Origin: Myxococcales bacterium
Lineage (GTDB): Bacteria; Myxococcota; UBA796; SXON01
Assembly: GCA_009692585.1 (NCBI GenBank)
Contig: SHYX01000001.1
Span: 1 to 64,000, forward strand
Reading direction: 5' to 3'
DNA: 64,000 nt
The notes beneath the pieces were generated by a model. That model saw only the letters and a program-made list of their open reading frames with translations, was not told the origin of the DNA and searched no databases. Of this stretch, positions 43,755 to 52,618 are shown in pieces. The translations under genes and the position numbers were made by a program. Every line of letters starts with the position of its first letter. Within the stretch, counting starts at the first letter, position 1.

Positions 43755-44708
43755 ATGTTCGGACGCCCCCAGCGACTCCCGGTGATTCCCCCGATCGCGG
43801 CGCCGACGCGCCCGCGCCGCGTGGAGGCGGCGGTGTTCGGCGGGCTGGCGTGCGCGTTGACGGGGTTGGCGTGGGCCGACCCCACCGGCGCCGCGGGGAT
43901 ACGATTCCGGTTTGTGAGGCGCGCCGGCTTCGGGCCCGACGCGCTGTACGACGTGGGCGCGCCCCCGCTTGGCGGCTATCCGTTCGACGCCGTGCTGACG
44001 TTGCCGCTGGCGTGGTCCGGGGGGACGTGGCCACAGACCGCCGCGTTGTTCTGGCTGTTCGTAGCCGGGTGGTCGATGGCGTGGTTGGCGGAGCAGTGGT
44101 GGGGGTCGCCACGGTCCGGCCTGTTGGCCGGCGCCGCCTGGCAGCTCGTCCTGTGGCCCGCGCTCGCCGTAGGCGGAACCGCACCACTCGCGGCCCTGGC
44201 GCTCGTTCCCCTCGCGTGGGGCCTGATGCTCCGGGCGCTCCAGACGGGGGGCTTCGCGCTGGCCGCGGCCGCCGCCCTGATGGCGATGATCCATGCGGTT
44301 TCGGCCGCCGAATCGCGGGTGCTGCTGGTGCTGGTCTGCGTAACGGCCGCCGCGGCCGCACGGCTCGAGGACGCGCGGACGGCCCTGGCGCGGCTGGTGC
44401 TTCTGATCGGCGCGACCTTGGTGGTCTGCGGTCCGGTGATCGCGCTGAGAGTCACGACGAACGAGCCGTTCGCCACGGGCCCGGACCTGCTGGCGGGCAC
44501 GGCGGTGCTCCTTCCGTTCGCGGCGATCGGAGGGGTTGCGCTGCGGCGGCGCCCACACACCCTGCTGCTACCCGGACTCGCGCTGCTGGGAGGGCTAGGT
44601 CCTGACCACAGCACGGCATCGGCCGCGGTGGGCGTGGTCCTGCTCGCCAGCGCGCTCCCGCTCCTCCTGCCGTCGGCGTCCCTCCCATCCGCTCAACGCG
44701 CCGGATAG
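43755..44708 (+). CDS. Multi-spanning membrane protein, unknown function
   Basis: 317 aa from ATG 43755 (ATG 43725 also open; no clear ribosome site). About eight to nine membrane helices, Ala/Leu-rich. The first loop (GGYPFDAVLTLPLAWSGG) and the general look resemble the GT-C-like proteins at 9495-11120 and 45760-47364, but it lacks their soluble tail. The 3' end overlaps the convergent gene by 16 bp. Function unknown. Confidence 0.65.
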   Translation: MFGRPQRLPVIPPIAAPTRPRRVEAAVFGGLACALTGLAWADPTGAAGIRFRFVRRAGFGPDALYDVGAPPLGGYPFDAVLTLPLAWSGGTWPQTAALFWLFVAGWSMAWLAEQWWGSPRSGLLAGAAWQLVLWPALAVGGTAPLAALALVPLAWGLMLRALQTGGFALAAAAALMAMIHAVSAAESRVLLVLVCVTAAAAARLEDARTALARLVLLIGATLVVCGPVIALRVTTNEPFATGPDLLAGTAVLLPFAAIGGVALRRRPHTLLLPGLALLGGLGPDHSTASAAVGVVLLASALPLLLPSASLPSAQRAG

Positions 44709-45763
44709 ACGAACGCCGTTCCCCCTTTGGGCAGCGCCCTTCCAAGCTCGTCCAGGGCGGCCGTGCCGTGGGCCCCCGTGCGCCCGAGCACCTCGCCCAC
44801 CACGATGAGCACCACCGGCGGACCGGTCCCATCGAGGTGACGGAGCATTGCCACCACCTCGTCGATAGAAACGGCACCGGGGCCGAGCGAGAAGACCGTA
44901 CCCGCGGGCACGGGACCCGGGTCCGCCCCACCCACCAACAGGATGCGGTACGGGCCGGCAAAGGCGCGTACGGCCGCGCGCCAGTCGGCGTCGCGAAGGA
45001 CGACACCCTTGCCGCCGAGCTCCGGAAGCCGCCCCGGCAGCGGTTCGACCGCGGCGGCCGTGAAGCGGCGCGCCCCGGCGAGTACCCACCCGGCAAGGAG
45101 CACCACCACCATCCACGCCGCCGTCTGCCCGGCATTGGCCGCCGTCGTGAACGCGGGCTCGGCCGCAGCGTCAACCGCGGCGGACGGCCTGGCGGCTGGG
45201 TCTCCCCCCTCCGCGACGCCTGGATCGCCCGGCGCGGCCGCCTTGGGCTCGCCACCGGCGCCGCCGGGCTCTCCTTCCGGGCCGGGCTGCGCCTCGGCCC
45301 CGCCCGGCCATCCATCTCCAGGACCGGGTGCCGCCGCGGCGGGATCGCCGGACGCGGGGGGAGGCGGCGGCGTCGTGGGTTCGGCGGCGGGGGCGGCGGA
45401 AGTGAACGGTAAATCGCCGGACGCCAACTCGACGACCGCGCCGCCTTCGACGAGCGCGAGCTGAATCGACGCCGGGTTCCCGCTGGCGCTGTAGCTCCCT
45501 TTCCACGCCCGTTGGTCCCCGCCGTCGGTGATGGTGAGGCCGTACGGGCCGGAGCCGAGCGAGGTGACCGCGCCCGTCCAGGTCTTGTCGCGGGCAACGG
45601 CGTCGGGCGCGACCCCGCCATCCTGCATGTCCACCGGCGCCACCGCCCCCGCGGCGTCGGTCACCGTGACCCGAGGCACGGCGCCCGAAAACGCTCCCGC
45701 GTCCTCCCGCAGGGCCACCACCAGCGGAGCGGCCACCGCCGCCGCCAAGCACAGGAGTATCAC
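44693..45763 (-). CDS. Secreted/membrane protein with Ig-like N-domain, Pro/Gly linker and Rossmann-like C-domain
   Basis: 356 aa from GTG 45763, overlapping the upstream stop. Signal ILLCLAAAVAAPLVVAL. The first domain (RVTVTDAAGAVAPVDM, WTGAVTSLGSGPYGLTI) is a short beta sandwich like that of the partner at 47361-47855. Then a 90-aa Pro/Gly/Glu linker, one helix (TAAWMVVVLLAGWVLAG) and a C-terminal alpha/beta domain (YRILLVGGADPG, VVLIVVGEVLGR). The final domain looks Rossmann- or vWA-like without its metal motif. Unrecognised family. Confidence 0.65.
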   Translation of the reverse strand: MILLCLAAAVAAPLVVALREDAGAFSGAVPRVTVTDAAGAVAPVDMQDGGVAPDAVARDKTWTGAVTSLGSGPYGLTITDGGDQRAWKGSYSASGNPASIQLALVEGGAVVELASGDLPFTSAAPAAEPTTPPPPPASGDPAAAAPGPGDGWPGGAEAQPGPEGEPGGAGGEPKAAAPGDPGVAEGGDPAARPSAAVDAAAEPAFTTAANAGQTAAWMVVVLLAGWVLAGARRFTAAAVEPLPGRLPELGGKGVVLRDADWRAAVRAFAGPYRILLVGGADPGPVPAGTVFSLGPGAVSIDEVVAMLRHLDGTGPPVVLIVVGEVLGRTGAHGTAALDELGRALPKGGTAFVYPAR

Positions 45764-47364
45764 GACGCCGCCCCCACCTGATAGGCGATGACATGATCGC
45801 CCTCGTCCGTCGACTCGGCCGGCGCGGGGTCCAACGCGAGGAGGGAGGCCCTCAACACCTCCCGCGTCGCCCCGCGGAACACGTCCGGATGCCACGCCAC
45901 CGTGGAATACTGTTCGGCGACGAGCCGGACGCGGACCGCCTCGACCCCACCCGCCAAAAGCCGGTCCGTCACCCAGGCGCCCAGCACCATCCGCGGGCTC
46001 TGCACCCCCGGCGAGAGCAGGCAGATGTCGCCGATCGGGCGACGGTGGGCCGCCTGATAGAAGCAGCCGGTGTTGGTGATCCGCAGGTCCCACCCGGGCG
46101 CCGGCGAGAGGTCCTCGGGCCACAAGTCGAGGACGGCTCCTTCGGCCGCGAAGTAGGCAGCAGGCGCCGAGCCGGGGGTCGAAACCTGACGGCCGGGGTG
46201 CCCCAGGATCACGAAACACTCGACGGCCGCGACCACGAGCAGCGGCGAGGCCAGGCGCCCGTGCCGGTCGACCAGCTCGGTCAACGTTCGCGCGGCCACG
46301 ACCGCGCCAGCCAACAGGGCCGCCCAGCCAAGGCGCTCCGGGAAGCGTCCCAGGGCCGCCCGCAAGGTAGCCAGGGCGCCAGAGGGCGCGGAGGGAACGT
46401 AGGTGTCCAGCCACGGCCACGGAGCCGGCACGACGGCCAGAAACAGCGACACGCTGGCCACTCCGCACAACGCCCTGACCCTCCAGTCCCGGCCCAGGAG
46501 CAGCGGGGCGACCAGCGCCAACGCCAGCGCCACCGACGAGAACCATGCCGTCTGACTGCGGGCGTCGATGTCGATCGACAACGCCGGCGCGCTGTGGACC
46601 AGGAGCCGGCCGAGGAAGTCACCCCGCCCGCCCACACCGCCCGGGAACGCCACCTCGGTGTCCGCACCGGTGCCGGACGACGCCCAGGCGACCACCGCGA
46701 GCCCACCGACCACGCCCAGGGCGGCAAGCACCGGTCGCCGGCGGACGCGGCCCGCCGCGCGAGCCGCCGCGAGCACGCCCAACACCAGGAGGGCGCCGGC
46801 CAGGCCGTGCCATGCGGAGGTCAACACGGCGAGGACCCAGGCCACCGCGGCGAAGATCCCGTCACGCGCCGTGCCGTCGCGGTCAACCGCCCGCAGCCAC
46901 CACAGCCCGCACAAGGGCAACCAGGGATCGGCGAGGTGGTACGGATAGCCCTCGATGAACGCGGTGCTGCCGAGTCCGGAGAGGGCGTACGCGATTCCTG
47001 CCAGCATCGACCACGGCGCGCGGGCCCCCACGCTCCGGGCCAGCGCCTCCGCGGCCCAGGCGGAAAAAAAGACGCCCAGAACCGCGACCAGTCCGACCAC
47101 GCGGGCGGCGGGCAGCCAATCAGACACCGCCCCGATGCCGATGAGCGTCCAGCTGTCGGGACGCAGGTAGTCGGCCCCTTCCGGCCAGCCCGTGAGCGGA
47201 TCGTGGAGCCCCGTCGCGAGTCGACCCGCGGCCGACACGAACCATCCGGTGCCCAACGCGTCGGCGCGCCCCCCGAGCAGATGGGGCGTGACCAGCGCGG
47301 GCCAGGTCCAGACGGCCGCGACCAGGAACAGGCAAAGCGGCGTCCATCCCGAGCGCCAGGTCAC
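45760..47364 (-). CDS. Multi-spanning membrane protein, GT-C/YfhO-like
   Basis: 534 aa from GTG 47364, overlapping the preceding stop by 4 bp. About ten to twelve helices followed by a soluble domain (VLDLWPEDLSPAPGWDLRIT ... FYQAAHRRPIGDIC). Same general build as the 541-aa protein at 9495-11120: a first loop with paired acidic residues, then helices, then a beta-rich tail. Glycosyl transfer at the membrane is a reasonable guess; no catalytic motif seen. Middle gene of a three-gene leftward operon. Confidence 0.65.
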   Translation of the reverse strand: MTWRSGWTPLCLFLVAAVWTWPALVTPHLLGGRADALGTGWFVSAAGRLATGLHDPLTGWPEGADYLRPDSWTLIGIGAVSDWLPAARVVGLVAVLGVFFSAWAAEALARSVGARAPWSMLAGIAYALSGLGSTAFIEGYPYHLADPWLPLCGLWWLRAVDRDGTARDGIFAAVAWVLAVLTSAWHGLAGALLVLGVLAAARAAGRVRRRPVLAALGVVGGLAVVAWASSGTGADTEVAFPGGVGGRGDFLGRLLVHSAPALSIDIDARSQTAWFSSVALALALVAPLLLGRDWRVRALCGVASVSLFLAVVPAPWPWLDTYVPSAPSGALATLRAALGRFPERLGWAALLAGAVVAARTLTELVDRHGRLASPLLVVAAVECFVILGHPGRQVSTPGSAPAAYFAAEGAVLDLWPEDLSPAPGWDLRITNTGCFYQAAHRRPIGDICLLSPGVQSPRMVLGAWVTDRLLAGGVEAVRVRLVAEQYSTVAWHPDVFRGATREVLRASLLALDPAPAESTDEGDHVIAYQVGAAS

Positions 47365-47855
47365 GATCGCGCCGGGGTTCGCCCGACCAGCCACGCGACG
47401 TAGGCCAGAACCACCCCGGCCCAGCCGATACCGGCGCTGACGCGGACGAGGTCCGACACCTCGGCGGCGCGCGAGGAGCCCCCGAGCGCGACGCGGCGCA
47501 CCGAGTGCGGCGTGCCCATCTCCACGGCGTAGGCGAGCTCGGTTTCCCCGATGCCGAGGACCTCGTTGAACACACCGAGCGTCGTGACCGCACCCGTGGA
47601 GGACCGCGCCGTCAGACGCACCGGCAGCACCCGCACCGCAGACCCGGACCAGTGCCCGGCATACACGTCGTCTCCCACGAGATCCCCGGCCACCGAGCCG
47701 TCGTCTGTCAGCCTGAGGGTCCGGTCCTCTCCGAGCCAGGTGGTCGAGGCCCACAGTTCGGTTCCCGCCGGCGCCCCGCGCACCTGCACGGCGAGCTGGA
47801 CCGCCAACTCGTCGTCGGCCCGCGCGAGGGAGGCGGTCAGCAGCAGGAGACGCAC
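47361..47855 (-). CDS. Small Ig-like exported protein with C-terminal membrane helix
   Basis: 164 aa from GTG 47855. Signal LLLLTASLARA, a beta-sandwich of about 95 aa with DDGSVAGDLVGDDVYAG (the D-G-x-x-G-D ... D-x-x-Y-x-G pattern of choice-of-anchor X-like domains), and one C-terminal helix (GWAGVVLAYVAWLVG). A shorter relative of the protein at 44693-45763, with which it brackets the membrane protein gene. Probably an envelope-anchored accessory subunit. Confidence 0.65.
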   Translation of the reverse strand: MRLLLLTASLARADDELAVQLAVQVRGAPAGTELWASTTWLGEDRTLRLTDDGSVAGDLVGDDVYAGHWSGSAVRVLPVRLTARSSTGAVTTLGVFNEVLGIGETELAYAVEMGTPHSVRRVALGGSSRAAEVSDLVRVSAGIGWAGVVLAYVAWLVGRTPARS

Positions 47856-47908
47856 GCGCGGATGCTACCACGGGGCAGGTGTCCCCGACGGGATGCTACC
47901 CTCGGAGA

Positions 47909-48913
47909 ATGGCCCCGACCGACCGCCGAAGCCGACGTCGCCGCTCGCGGGTGCGCAGCCTGCTGTTCGGGATCGCCGTAGCGGCGATCGTCATCTGGCT
48001 GGGCGAGGTGGGTCTGCGGCTTGGCGGTGTCCAGCCGGCCTACAGCGCGGACGCCGTCGGCGGCTGGCGCATGCAGCCGAAGGTCGACGGGCAACGGATC
48101 ACCGCCCGAGAGGGAAACAGCTTCGTCCTGTCCACCAACGCCGACGGCCTGCGCACCAGCGCCCGAAAGGCCCGCACCCCGGGCGTCCGGCGCGTGGTCG
48201 TCATGGGGGACTCCACCGTGTTCGGTTGGGGGGTCGACGACGGCGACACCTTCCCCGACGCGCTGGGAACGGCCCTGGGACCGGGGACCGAGGTGATCAA
48301 CGCTGGACAACCTGGATACTCCACCACGCAGATGGTCGGCCTCTTCGAGCGGTCGGTCGCGGCGTTCGCCCCCGATCTCCTGGTGGTCTTCGTCCCGATG
48401 CACGACGACAATCGGGTGCTGGTGTCCGACCGGGAGCACCTTGACGGGGCGCGGGGCTTCGCCCAGGTGCGCGTCATCTTGGCGAACCACTCCCGATTCT
48501 ACCAGACCCTGCGCAGCCGAATCTTCCCCCGTGCCGACGAGGCCTACCTGGTGCCGGGGCGCGACCGGTCATTGGAGCCGCGGGTCCCGCGGGTCTCGCC
48601 CGTAGAGCGCGACGCCAACTTCGAGCGTATCCGCCAGCCGCTCGAGCGCGCGGGAGGGAAGCTCGCGGTGGGGCACCTCCCCTTCCTGGCCGATCTGCTC
48701 GGTGAGATGCGCGGCGAGCGCTTCTCGGGGCCGTGGGCACGCGACTACGAGGCGGCCACCGGCACGCCGATCCTCGATCTGCGGGGGTGTTGCACCGGCA
48801 GCGGCGGCGAGGCGTTGGTGCTCCCGACCGACCCGGGGCACCTCAACGCGGAGGGAAATGAACGAGTCGGGCGGGCAGCGGCGCCGCGCGTCGCGGCGCT
48901 GCTGGGCGGGTGA
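47909..48913 (+). CDS. SGNH/GDSL-family hydrolase, membrane-anchored
   Basis: 334 aa from ATG 47909. One N-terminal helix (LLFGIAVAAIVIWLGEVGL), then an SGNH domain: nucleophile in VVVMGDSTVFGWGV, block II Gly and block III Asn regions (INAGQPGYST, PMHDDN), and the catalytic Asp-His in DPGHLNAEGN. Such proteins remove or transfer acyl groups on envelope glycans (AlgX/PatB-like). Lies divergent from the three membrane-protein genes and may share their pathway. Confidence 0.85.
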   Translation: MAPTDRRSRRRRSRVRSLLFGIAVAAIVIWLGEVGLRLGGVQPAYSADAVGGWRMQPKVDGQRITAREGNSFVLSTNADGLRTSARKARTPGVRRVVVMGDSTVFGWGVDDGDTFPDALGTALGPGTEVINAGQPGYSTTQMVGLFERSVAAFAPDLLVVFVPMHDDNRVLVSDREHLDGARGFAQVRVILANHSRFYQTLRSRIFPRADEAYLVPGRDRSLEPRVPRVSPVERDANFERIRQPLERAGGKLAVGHLPFLADLLGEMRGERFSGPWARDYEAATGTPILDLRGCCTGSGGEALVLPTDPGHLNAEGNERVGRAAAPRVAALLGG

Positions 48914-49136
48914 TCGTCACCCATGCAGGCTCCAGGCGCGCGGGAGCGGCGCCGCGCCGTTGCGAGCCGGACGTAGAGCTGCTGGGACCTTGCAACGCGC
49001 CCGACGCAGCCCCGATCGGCAACACGGCCTCGTCCAGGCGGTAGATCCGCACGCCCTCCCCCCAAAGAGCCTCGGCGCGACGGGCGAAGCCCAGCGAGGG
49101 GCTGCAAAAAATCCGACCGAGAGGGGAACGGCGAGC

Positions 49137-49634
49137 ATGAGGTATTTTAAGCGGCTCCTATTGAAGGTTGCGATGCCGCATTCATGCTCGTGGATTCCAC
49201 TTGTGACGATGCTCGCTGTTGCGTGCGTCGTCCCAGCCAACGATCCCCCCGTGCCCGAACCGGAAAGCGGTGCAGTCACCTGCTTTTCGGACGTTCAGGT
49301 CACCGGCGCAACGCTGGATCCCGGGTACACACACGGCGCCACCGAGGCCTCCGCGGCGATCGCGCTCGGCGCGGAGACGGCGACGGTCACGCTCACCGAC
49401 GTCGCGGCAGGCGACGCCGATCTGGACGGGAGCGGCGCCGCCGCGCTCGATGTCGAGGGTCGAGGTCGCGTCGCTTGGACGGGGTCCGCGGCTTGGGCGC
49501 GACCAGCTCGGCCTCGACCGGCTCGGGTTGGGGCAGACGCGGCGGGGAGCCGGTTCGACGAAGACAAACGGCGGCCGCCGAACGTGCTTACCTCGGCAAC
49601 ACCGCCCCTTGGACCCCGTCGACACGACACATGA
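49137..49634 (+). CDS. Putative lipoprotein with aberrant C-terminus
   Basis: 165 aa from ATG 49137 (GAGGGG upstream). The N-terminus ends in a lipobox (VTMLAVAC). Residues 40-110 look like a regular beta-rich domain (CFSDVQVTGATLDPG, ETATVTLTDVAAGDADLDGS). From about residue 115 the sequence turns to Ala/Arg/Pro-rich codons and ends inside the antisense 3' part of the GH16 gene. This suggests a frameshift or truncation. The 223-bp gap before it (48914-49136) has no firm gene; a weak minus-strand open stretch there (RIYRLDEAVLPIG) may be a relic. Confidence 0.5.
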   Translation: MRYFKRLLLKVAMPHSCSWIPLVTMLAVACVVPANDPPVPEPESGAVTCFSDVQVTGATLDPGYTHGATEASAAIALGAETATVTLTDVAAGDADLDGSGAAALDVEGRGRVAWTGSAAWARPARPRPARVGADAAGSRFDEDKRRPPNVLTSATPPLGPRRHDT

Positions 49635-50358
49635 GCTTGTCGGCCGGGGGGTAGTGGACCTCCAACCAGGTGCTCGAGGTCCAGTGGTTGAGGTGGATGG
49701 CGAGCTGGGCGTTGGGGACCATCGGCAGCGCCGCGACCTCGCTACCATCGACGTAGAAGGCGACGTCGTCGGCACGCCAGTCCATGCGGTACTCATGGGC
49801 TGCGGCCACGTCGAAGCCCTCGGGGAAGGTCCAGGCGGCGCTCACGTGGGTGGCGCTCTGCTCGTAGCCGTCGGCCTCGGTCCAGTCGCGGTAGACCGAG
49901 AGCCACGCCGCGCCGTCGAGCAGCTCGACGTCGATCTCGTTCACGACGCCCGCGGCCTCGCCGTAGAAGAAAAAAGCACAGACCGTCCCCGGTTCTTTCG
50001 GGCCGAAGAGGCGCGCGGTGAAGATTCCTCCGTGGAAGAGCTCAGCGGTGTAGAGCTCGGCGCCGACCCAGCCGCCCACCCCGTCGCTTTCGTGGACGAG
50101 ATTCAGCCCGCCCGTCGAGATGCGGGCGTTGCGGCGGTCGAACTGCGTCTCGCCGAGCGTCCAGTTGGCCGCGAGCCACTTGCGGGTGTCGAGCTCGTCG
50201 AAGGGCTCGTCGAAGAGGAGGTCGCGGGCGGTGTCGCCACCGGTGTCGGCGGTGTCCGAGCCGGTGTCGGCGGACTCAGCGGTGTCGGCGGAATCAACGG
50301 AAGTGTCGCCGGAGTCGGTCGAGCCGGGCTCGCAGGCGAGCATCAGGGTCAGGAGCAT
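49588..50358 (-). CDS. GH16-family glycoside hydrolase lipoprotein
   Basis: 256 aa from ATG 50358. Lipobox MLLTLMLAC9, then an Asp/Ser/Thr-rich spacer (DSADTAESADTGSDTADT). The catalytic domain is a GH16 jelly roll: the active-site stretch VNEIDVELLD carries the E-x-D-x-E triad, with FFFYGEAAG before it and EYRMDWRADDVAFYVDG after. Likely endo-beta-glucanase, laminarinase- or lichenase-like, on the cell surface. Short but complete for the lichenase branch. Confidence 0.88.
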   Translation of the reverse strand: MLLTLMLACEPGSTDSGDTSVDSADTAESADTGSDTADTGGDTARDLLFDEPFDELDTRKWLAANWTLGETQFDRRNARISTGGLNLVHESDGVGGWVGAELYTAELFHGGIFTARLFGPKEPGTVCAFFFYGEAAGVVNEIDVELLDGAAWLSVYRDWTEADGYEQSATHVSAAWTFPEGFDVAAAHEYRMDWRADDVAFYVDGSEVAALPMVPNAQLAIHLNHWTSSTWLEVHYPPADKLMCRVDGVQGAVLPR

Positions 50359-50381
50359 GGGCCAATGTAGCGCGGACGCCG

Positions 50382-51422
50382 CTACCGTCGGGTGCCCAAC
50401 CCGCGGAAGCTCTCGGTGTTGGCGACCCGGCGCGTCACCTGGATGTCGGCGTAGCCGGCTTCGGCGTACCAACGCTCGACCTCCTCGCCGGTGAAATAGG
50501 CGGTGACGGGCACGCGGAGCCGATCGTAGATGTCGGCGACCACCACGTCGAAGGGCCATCGATGGTGGTCGTGCACCGGCAGGTGCGAGAGGATGAAGCC
50601 GAAGGGCGGGATCGGACTGAGGAAGCGGTAGGGCGTGTGGGAGAACGCCCGGAGCCCGGAGGCCAGCAGCTTGGCGAAGGTGTGGAGTTGCTCCGACGTC
50701 ATGGCGCCTGCGGCCCCGCGCAATGTACCGGTCGCGACACGCATCGAACCCTGCCGAGGGCCGTACACCCAGATCGAGAGTCGGCCGCCCGGGTTGACCA
50801 ACTCGCCGAGCGTCCGAAACACCGCGTGCCCGTCGCGGACGTGGTGCAGGACGCCGTAGCAGTAGGCGAGATCGAAGACTCCGCGACGGAAGGGCGGGCG
50901 CTCCACGTCGCCCTGCACGACGTGGCCGCGGACGGCGCCGTCGAGGTTCGACTGGCAGCTGGCGACCGCCTCGGCCGAGTTGTCGAAGGCCACCACCTCG
51001 GCCCCGTATCGTGCCGCGAAAAGTGTGTTGCGGCCGAAGCCGCAGCCGGCGTCGAGGACCAGGCGTCCGGTGAAGGCGCCGGCGGTGAGTGGTGAGGCGA
51101 TGTCCAGAAAATTCTTCTCGAACTCCGGCACCGCCGCCCTGAACTGGGTCCACGTGTGGCCGGTCGCGACACCAACATCGCTGCCTGCCACCATCATCCG
51201 TGGAATCCCATCGGTGATCGGGTACAGCGCACGACAGCCGGGGCAGGTCAGCGTGCCCTCGAGCACCTCCTCCACCTCGCCGTCGTGCCGCCCGGGGACC
51301 ACCTCGCCCGGTGTCCAGTGCCCGACGTAGACGCGGCGATTTTCGCAGACTCTTGCTTCCAGTACCAGGCGAGCGTCCCCGCAGCCGGGGCAGGCGAGCC
51401 ACTCGAGCAGACGTCGTTTCAT
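50382..51422 (-). CDS. SAM methyltransferase with Trm112-like zinc N-domain
   Basis: 346 aa. An N-terminal Zn-ribbon-like part (LACPGCGDARLV ... LTCPGCRALYPITDGIPRMM), as in Trm112/UbiE-fusion proteins, precedes a class I methyltransferase: VLDAGCGFGRNTLFAA, VVAFDNSAEAV, FDLAYCYGVLHHV. The end (YRFLSPIPPFGFILSHLP, VPVTAYFTGEEVERWYAEAG) resembles methyltransferases of glycan or lipid pathways. Substrate unknown. Divergent from the atp operon, 90 bp apart. Confidence 0.85.
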   Translation of the reverse strand: MKRRLLEWLACPGCGDARLVLEARVCENRRVYVGHWTPGEVVPGRHDGEVEEVLEGTLTCPGCRALYPITDGIPRMMVAGSDVGVATGHTWTQFRAAVPEFEKNFLDIASPLTAGAFTGRLVLDAGCGFGRNTLFAARYGAEVVAFDNSAEAVASCQSNLDGAVRGHVVQGDVERPPFRRGVFDLAYCYGVLHHVRDGHAVFRTLGELVNPGGRLSIWVYGPRQGSMRVATGTLRGAAGAMTSEQLHTFAKLLASGLRAFSHTPYRFLSPIPPFGFILSHLPVHDHHRWPFDVVVADIYDRLRVPVTAYFTGEEVERWYAEAGYADIQVTRRVANTESFRGLGTRR

Positions 51423-51512
51423 GGCTCCGCGCTAACCCGCCGGGCGGCGCCCAACGGCCTTGCGGCGGGGGGCGTCGGTGGTTAGTCGCGCGCCCCTGCC
51501 CGCCCTGAGACC

Positions 51513-51959
51513 ATGAACATCAATCCCGACTTGCCGTTGGTGCTCTTGCAGCTGCTGCCGTTGTTCACGGTTTTGGCGGGCCTGCAGATGATCCTGTTCA
51601 AGCCGATGCTCGCCTACCTTGCGGCCCGCAAGGCCGCGACCGTGGGTGAACGCGCGTCGGCCGAAGCGCTCAAGGAGAAGGCGGCCCTGAAGCTGCAACA
51701 GTGGGATGCCGCCCTGGTGCGCGCCCACACCGAGGTCGCCGAGTTCCGAGCCGGCCGCCGGGCGGCCGCCCAGGCGGCCTGCGCCAAACAGGTCGCCGCC
51801 TCTCGCACCTTGTCCGACCGGTACATCGCGGATGAGCTGGCGGTGCTGCAGGGTGAGGCGGCGCTGGCCCGTGGCGAGGTGGGTCGCATGGCGCGCTCGT
51901 TGGCGCAGGACATGGCCGGTCGCGCCCTGGGCCGCGCGCTCCCCGCAGTGGAGGCGTGA
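51513..51959 (+). CDS. atpF': F1Fo ATP synthase subunit b' (stalk)
   Basis: 148 aa. One N-terminal membrane helix (LVLLQLLPLFTVLAGLQMILF) and a long charged helix (YLAARKAATVGERASAEALKEKAAL) as in peripheral-stalk b subunits. It stands first, immediately before a second b-like subunit, which fits the b'/b pair of split-stalk enzymes. Its stop overlaps the next start. Usual b' is about 150-160 aa, so complete. Confidence 0.85.
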   Translation: MNINPDLPLVLLQLLPLFTVLAGLQMILFKPMLAYLAARKAATVGERASAEALKEKAALKLQQWDAALVRAHTEVAEFRAGRRAAAQAACAKQVAASRTLSDRYIADELAVLQGEAALARGEVGRMARSLAQDMAGRALGRALPAVEA

Positions 51960-52618
51960 TGCTCTACATTGCTGCTCACGCCTACGCACAAGAGGGCCAC
52001 GACCCGGCCGCGGGTCACGGCGCCGGCCACGAGCACGGTGCACACGAGCACGACGCTCCGCACGGTGCCGCCCACGAGGGTGCCGCCCACGAGGGTGCCG
52101 CCCACGAGGGTGGGCACGACGCCAAGATGGATTGGCAGCTCGTCGGCTACCAGACCAGCAACTTCGTGCTGTTCCTGCTCCTGGTCGTCGTGGCCTGTCG
52201 CCGCCCGATCATGGATGCGCTCGGCAACCGCGCCAACGTGGTCCGGCGCGACCTGGACGAGTCCGCGCGCGCCAAGGGCGAGGCGCAGAAGGAATACCAC
52301 GACATCGAAGAGAAGCTGGCCGGTCTGGACCGCCGCATCGAGGACATGAAGGCCGACGCCACCCGCGACGCGGAAGCCGAGGGCGTGCGCATCCGAGAGC
52401 GCGCCGAGGCCGACGCCGTGCGCATCCGCGAAACGGCTACCCGAACCGTGCGGGAAGAAGTCCTCCGGGCGCGCAACGAAATCCGCAAGGAGGTCGTCGA
52501 GCAGGCCGCCGGCCTGGCCCGAGAGATCGTGAAGTCCAACGTCCAGGCCCAGGATCAGGCCCGCTTCCAGGCCGAGTTCCTCGCCGCGCTCGACAAGCCC
52601 GCCGGAGGTGCCGCGTGA
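51959..52618 (+). CDS. atpF: F1Fo ATP synthase subunit b with His-rich N-terminus
   Basis: 219 aa from ATG 51959 (GTG 51956 also possible). Begins with a short hydrophobic stretch, LYIAAHAYAQ, that resembles a signal peptide. Then about 45 residues contain about 13 His, including a triple GAAHE repeat (15-bp repeats at 52063-52110). The membrane helix follows (FVLFLLLVVVACRRPIM) and a long coiled coil (ESARAKGEAQKEYHDIEEKL) with the delta-binding end. The stalk part is ordinary; the His-rich outer extension is not part of the usual subunit. Confidence 0.88.
   Translation: MLYIAAHAYAQEGHDPAAGHGAGHEHGAHEHDAPHGAAHEGAAHEGAAHEGGHDAKMDWQLVGYQTSNFVLFLLLVVVACRRPIMDALGNRANVVRRDLDESARAKGEAQKEYHDIEEKLAGLDRRIEDMKADATRDAEAEGVRIRERAEADAVRIRETATRTVREEVLRARNEIRKEVVEQAAGLAREIVKSNVQAQDQARFQAEFLAALDKPAGGAA

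Noticed and set aside
45793..47403. 536-codon plus-strand frame antisense to the membrane protein gene
   Set aside because: Gln/Arg/Pro-rich shadow; the opposite strand codes a well-formed membrane protein.
51706..52614. N-terminal extension of AtpH through the atpF genes
   Set aside because: The frame is a shadow of atpF; the delta subunit starts at GTG 52615 with the ARRYAKAL motif.
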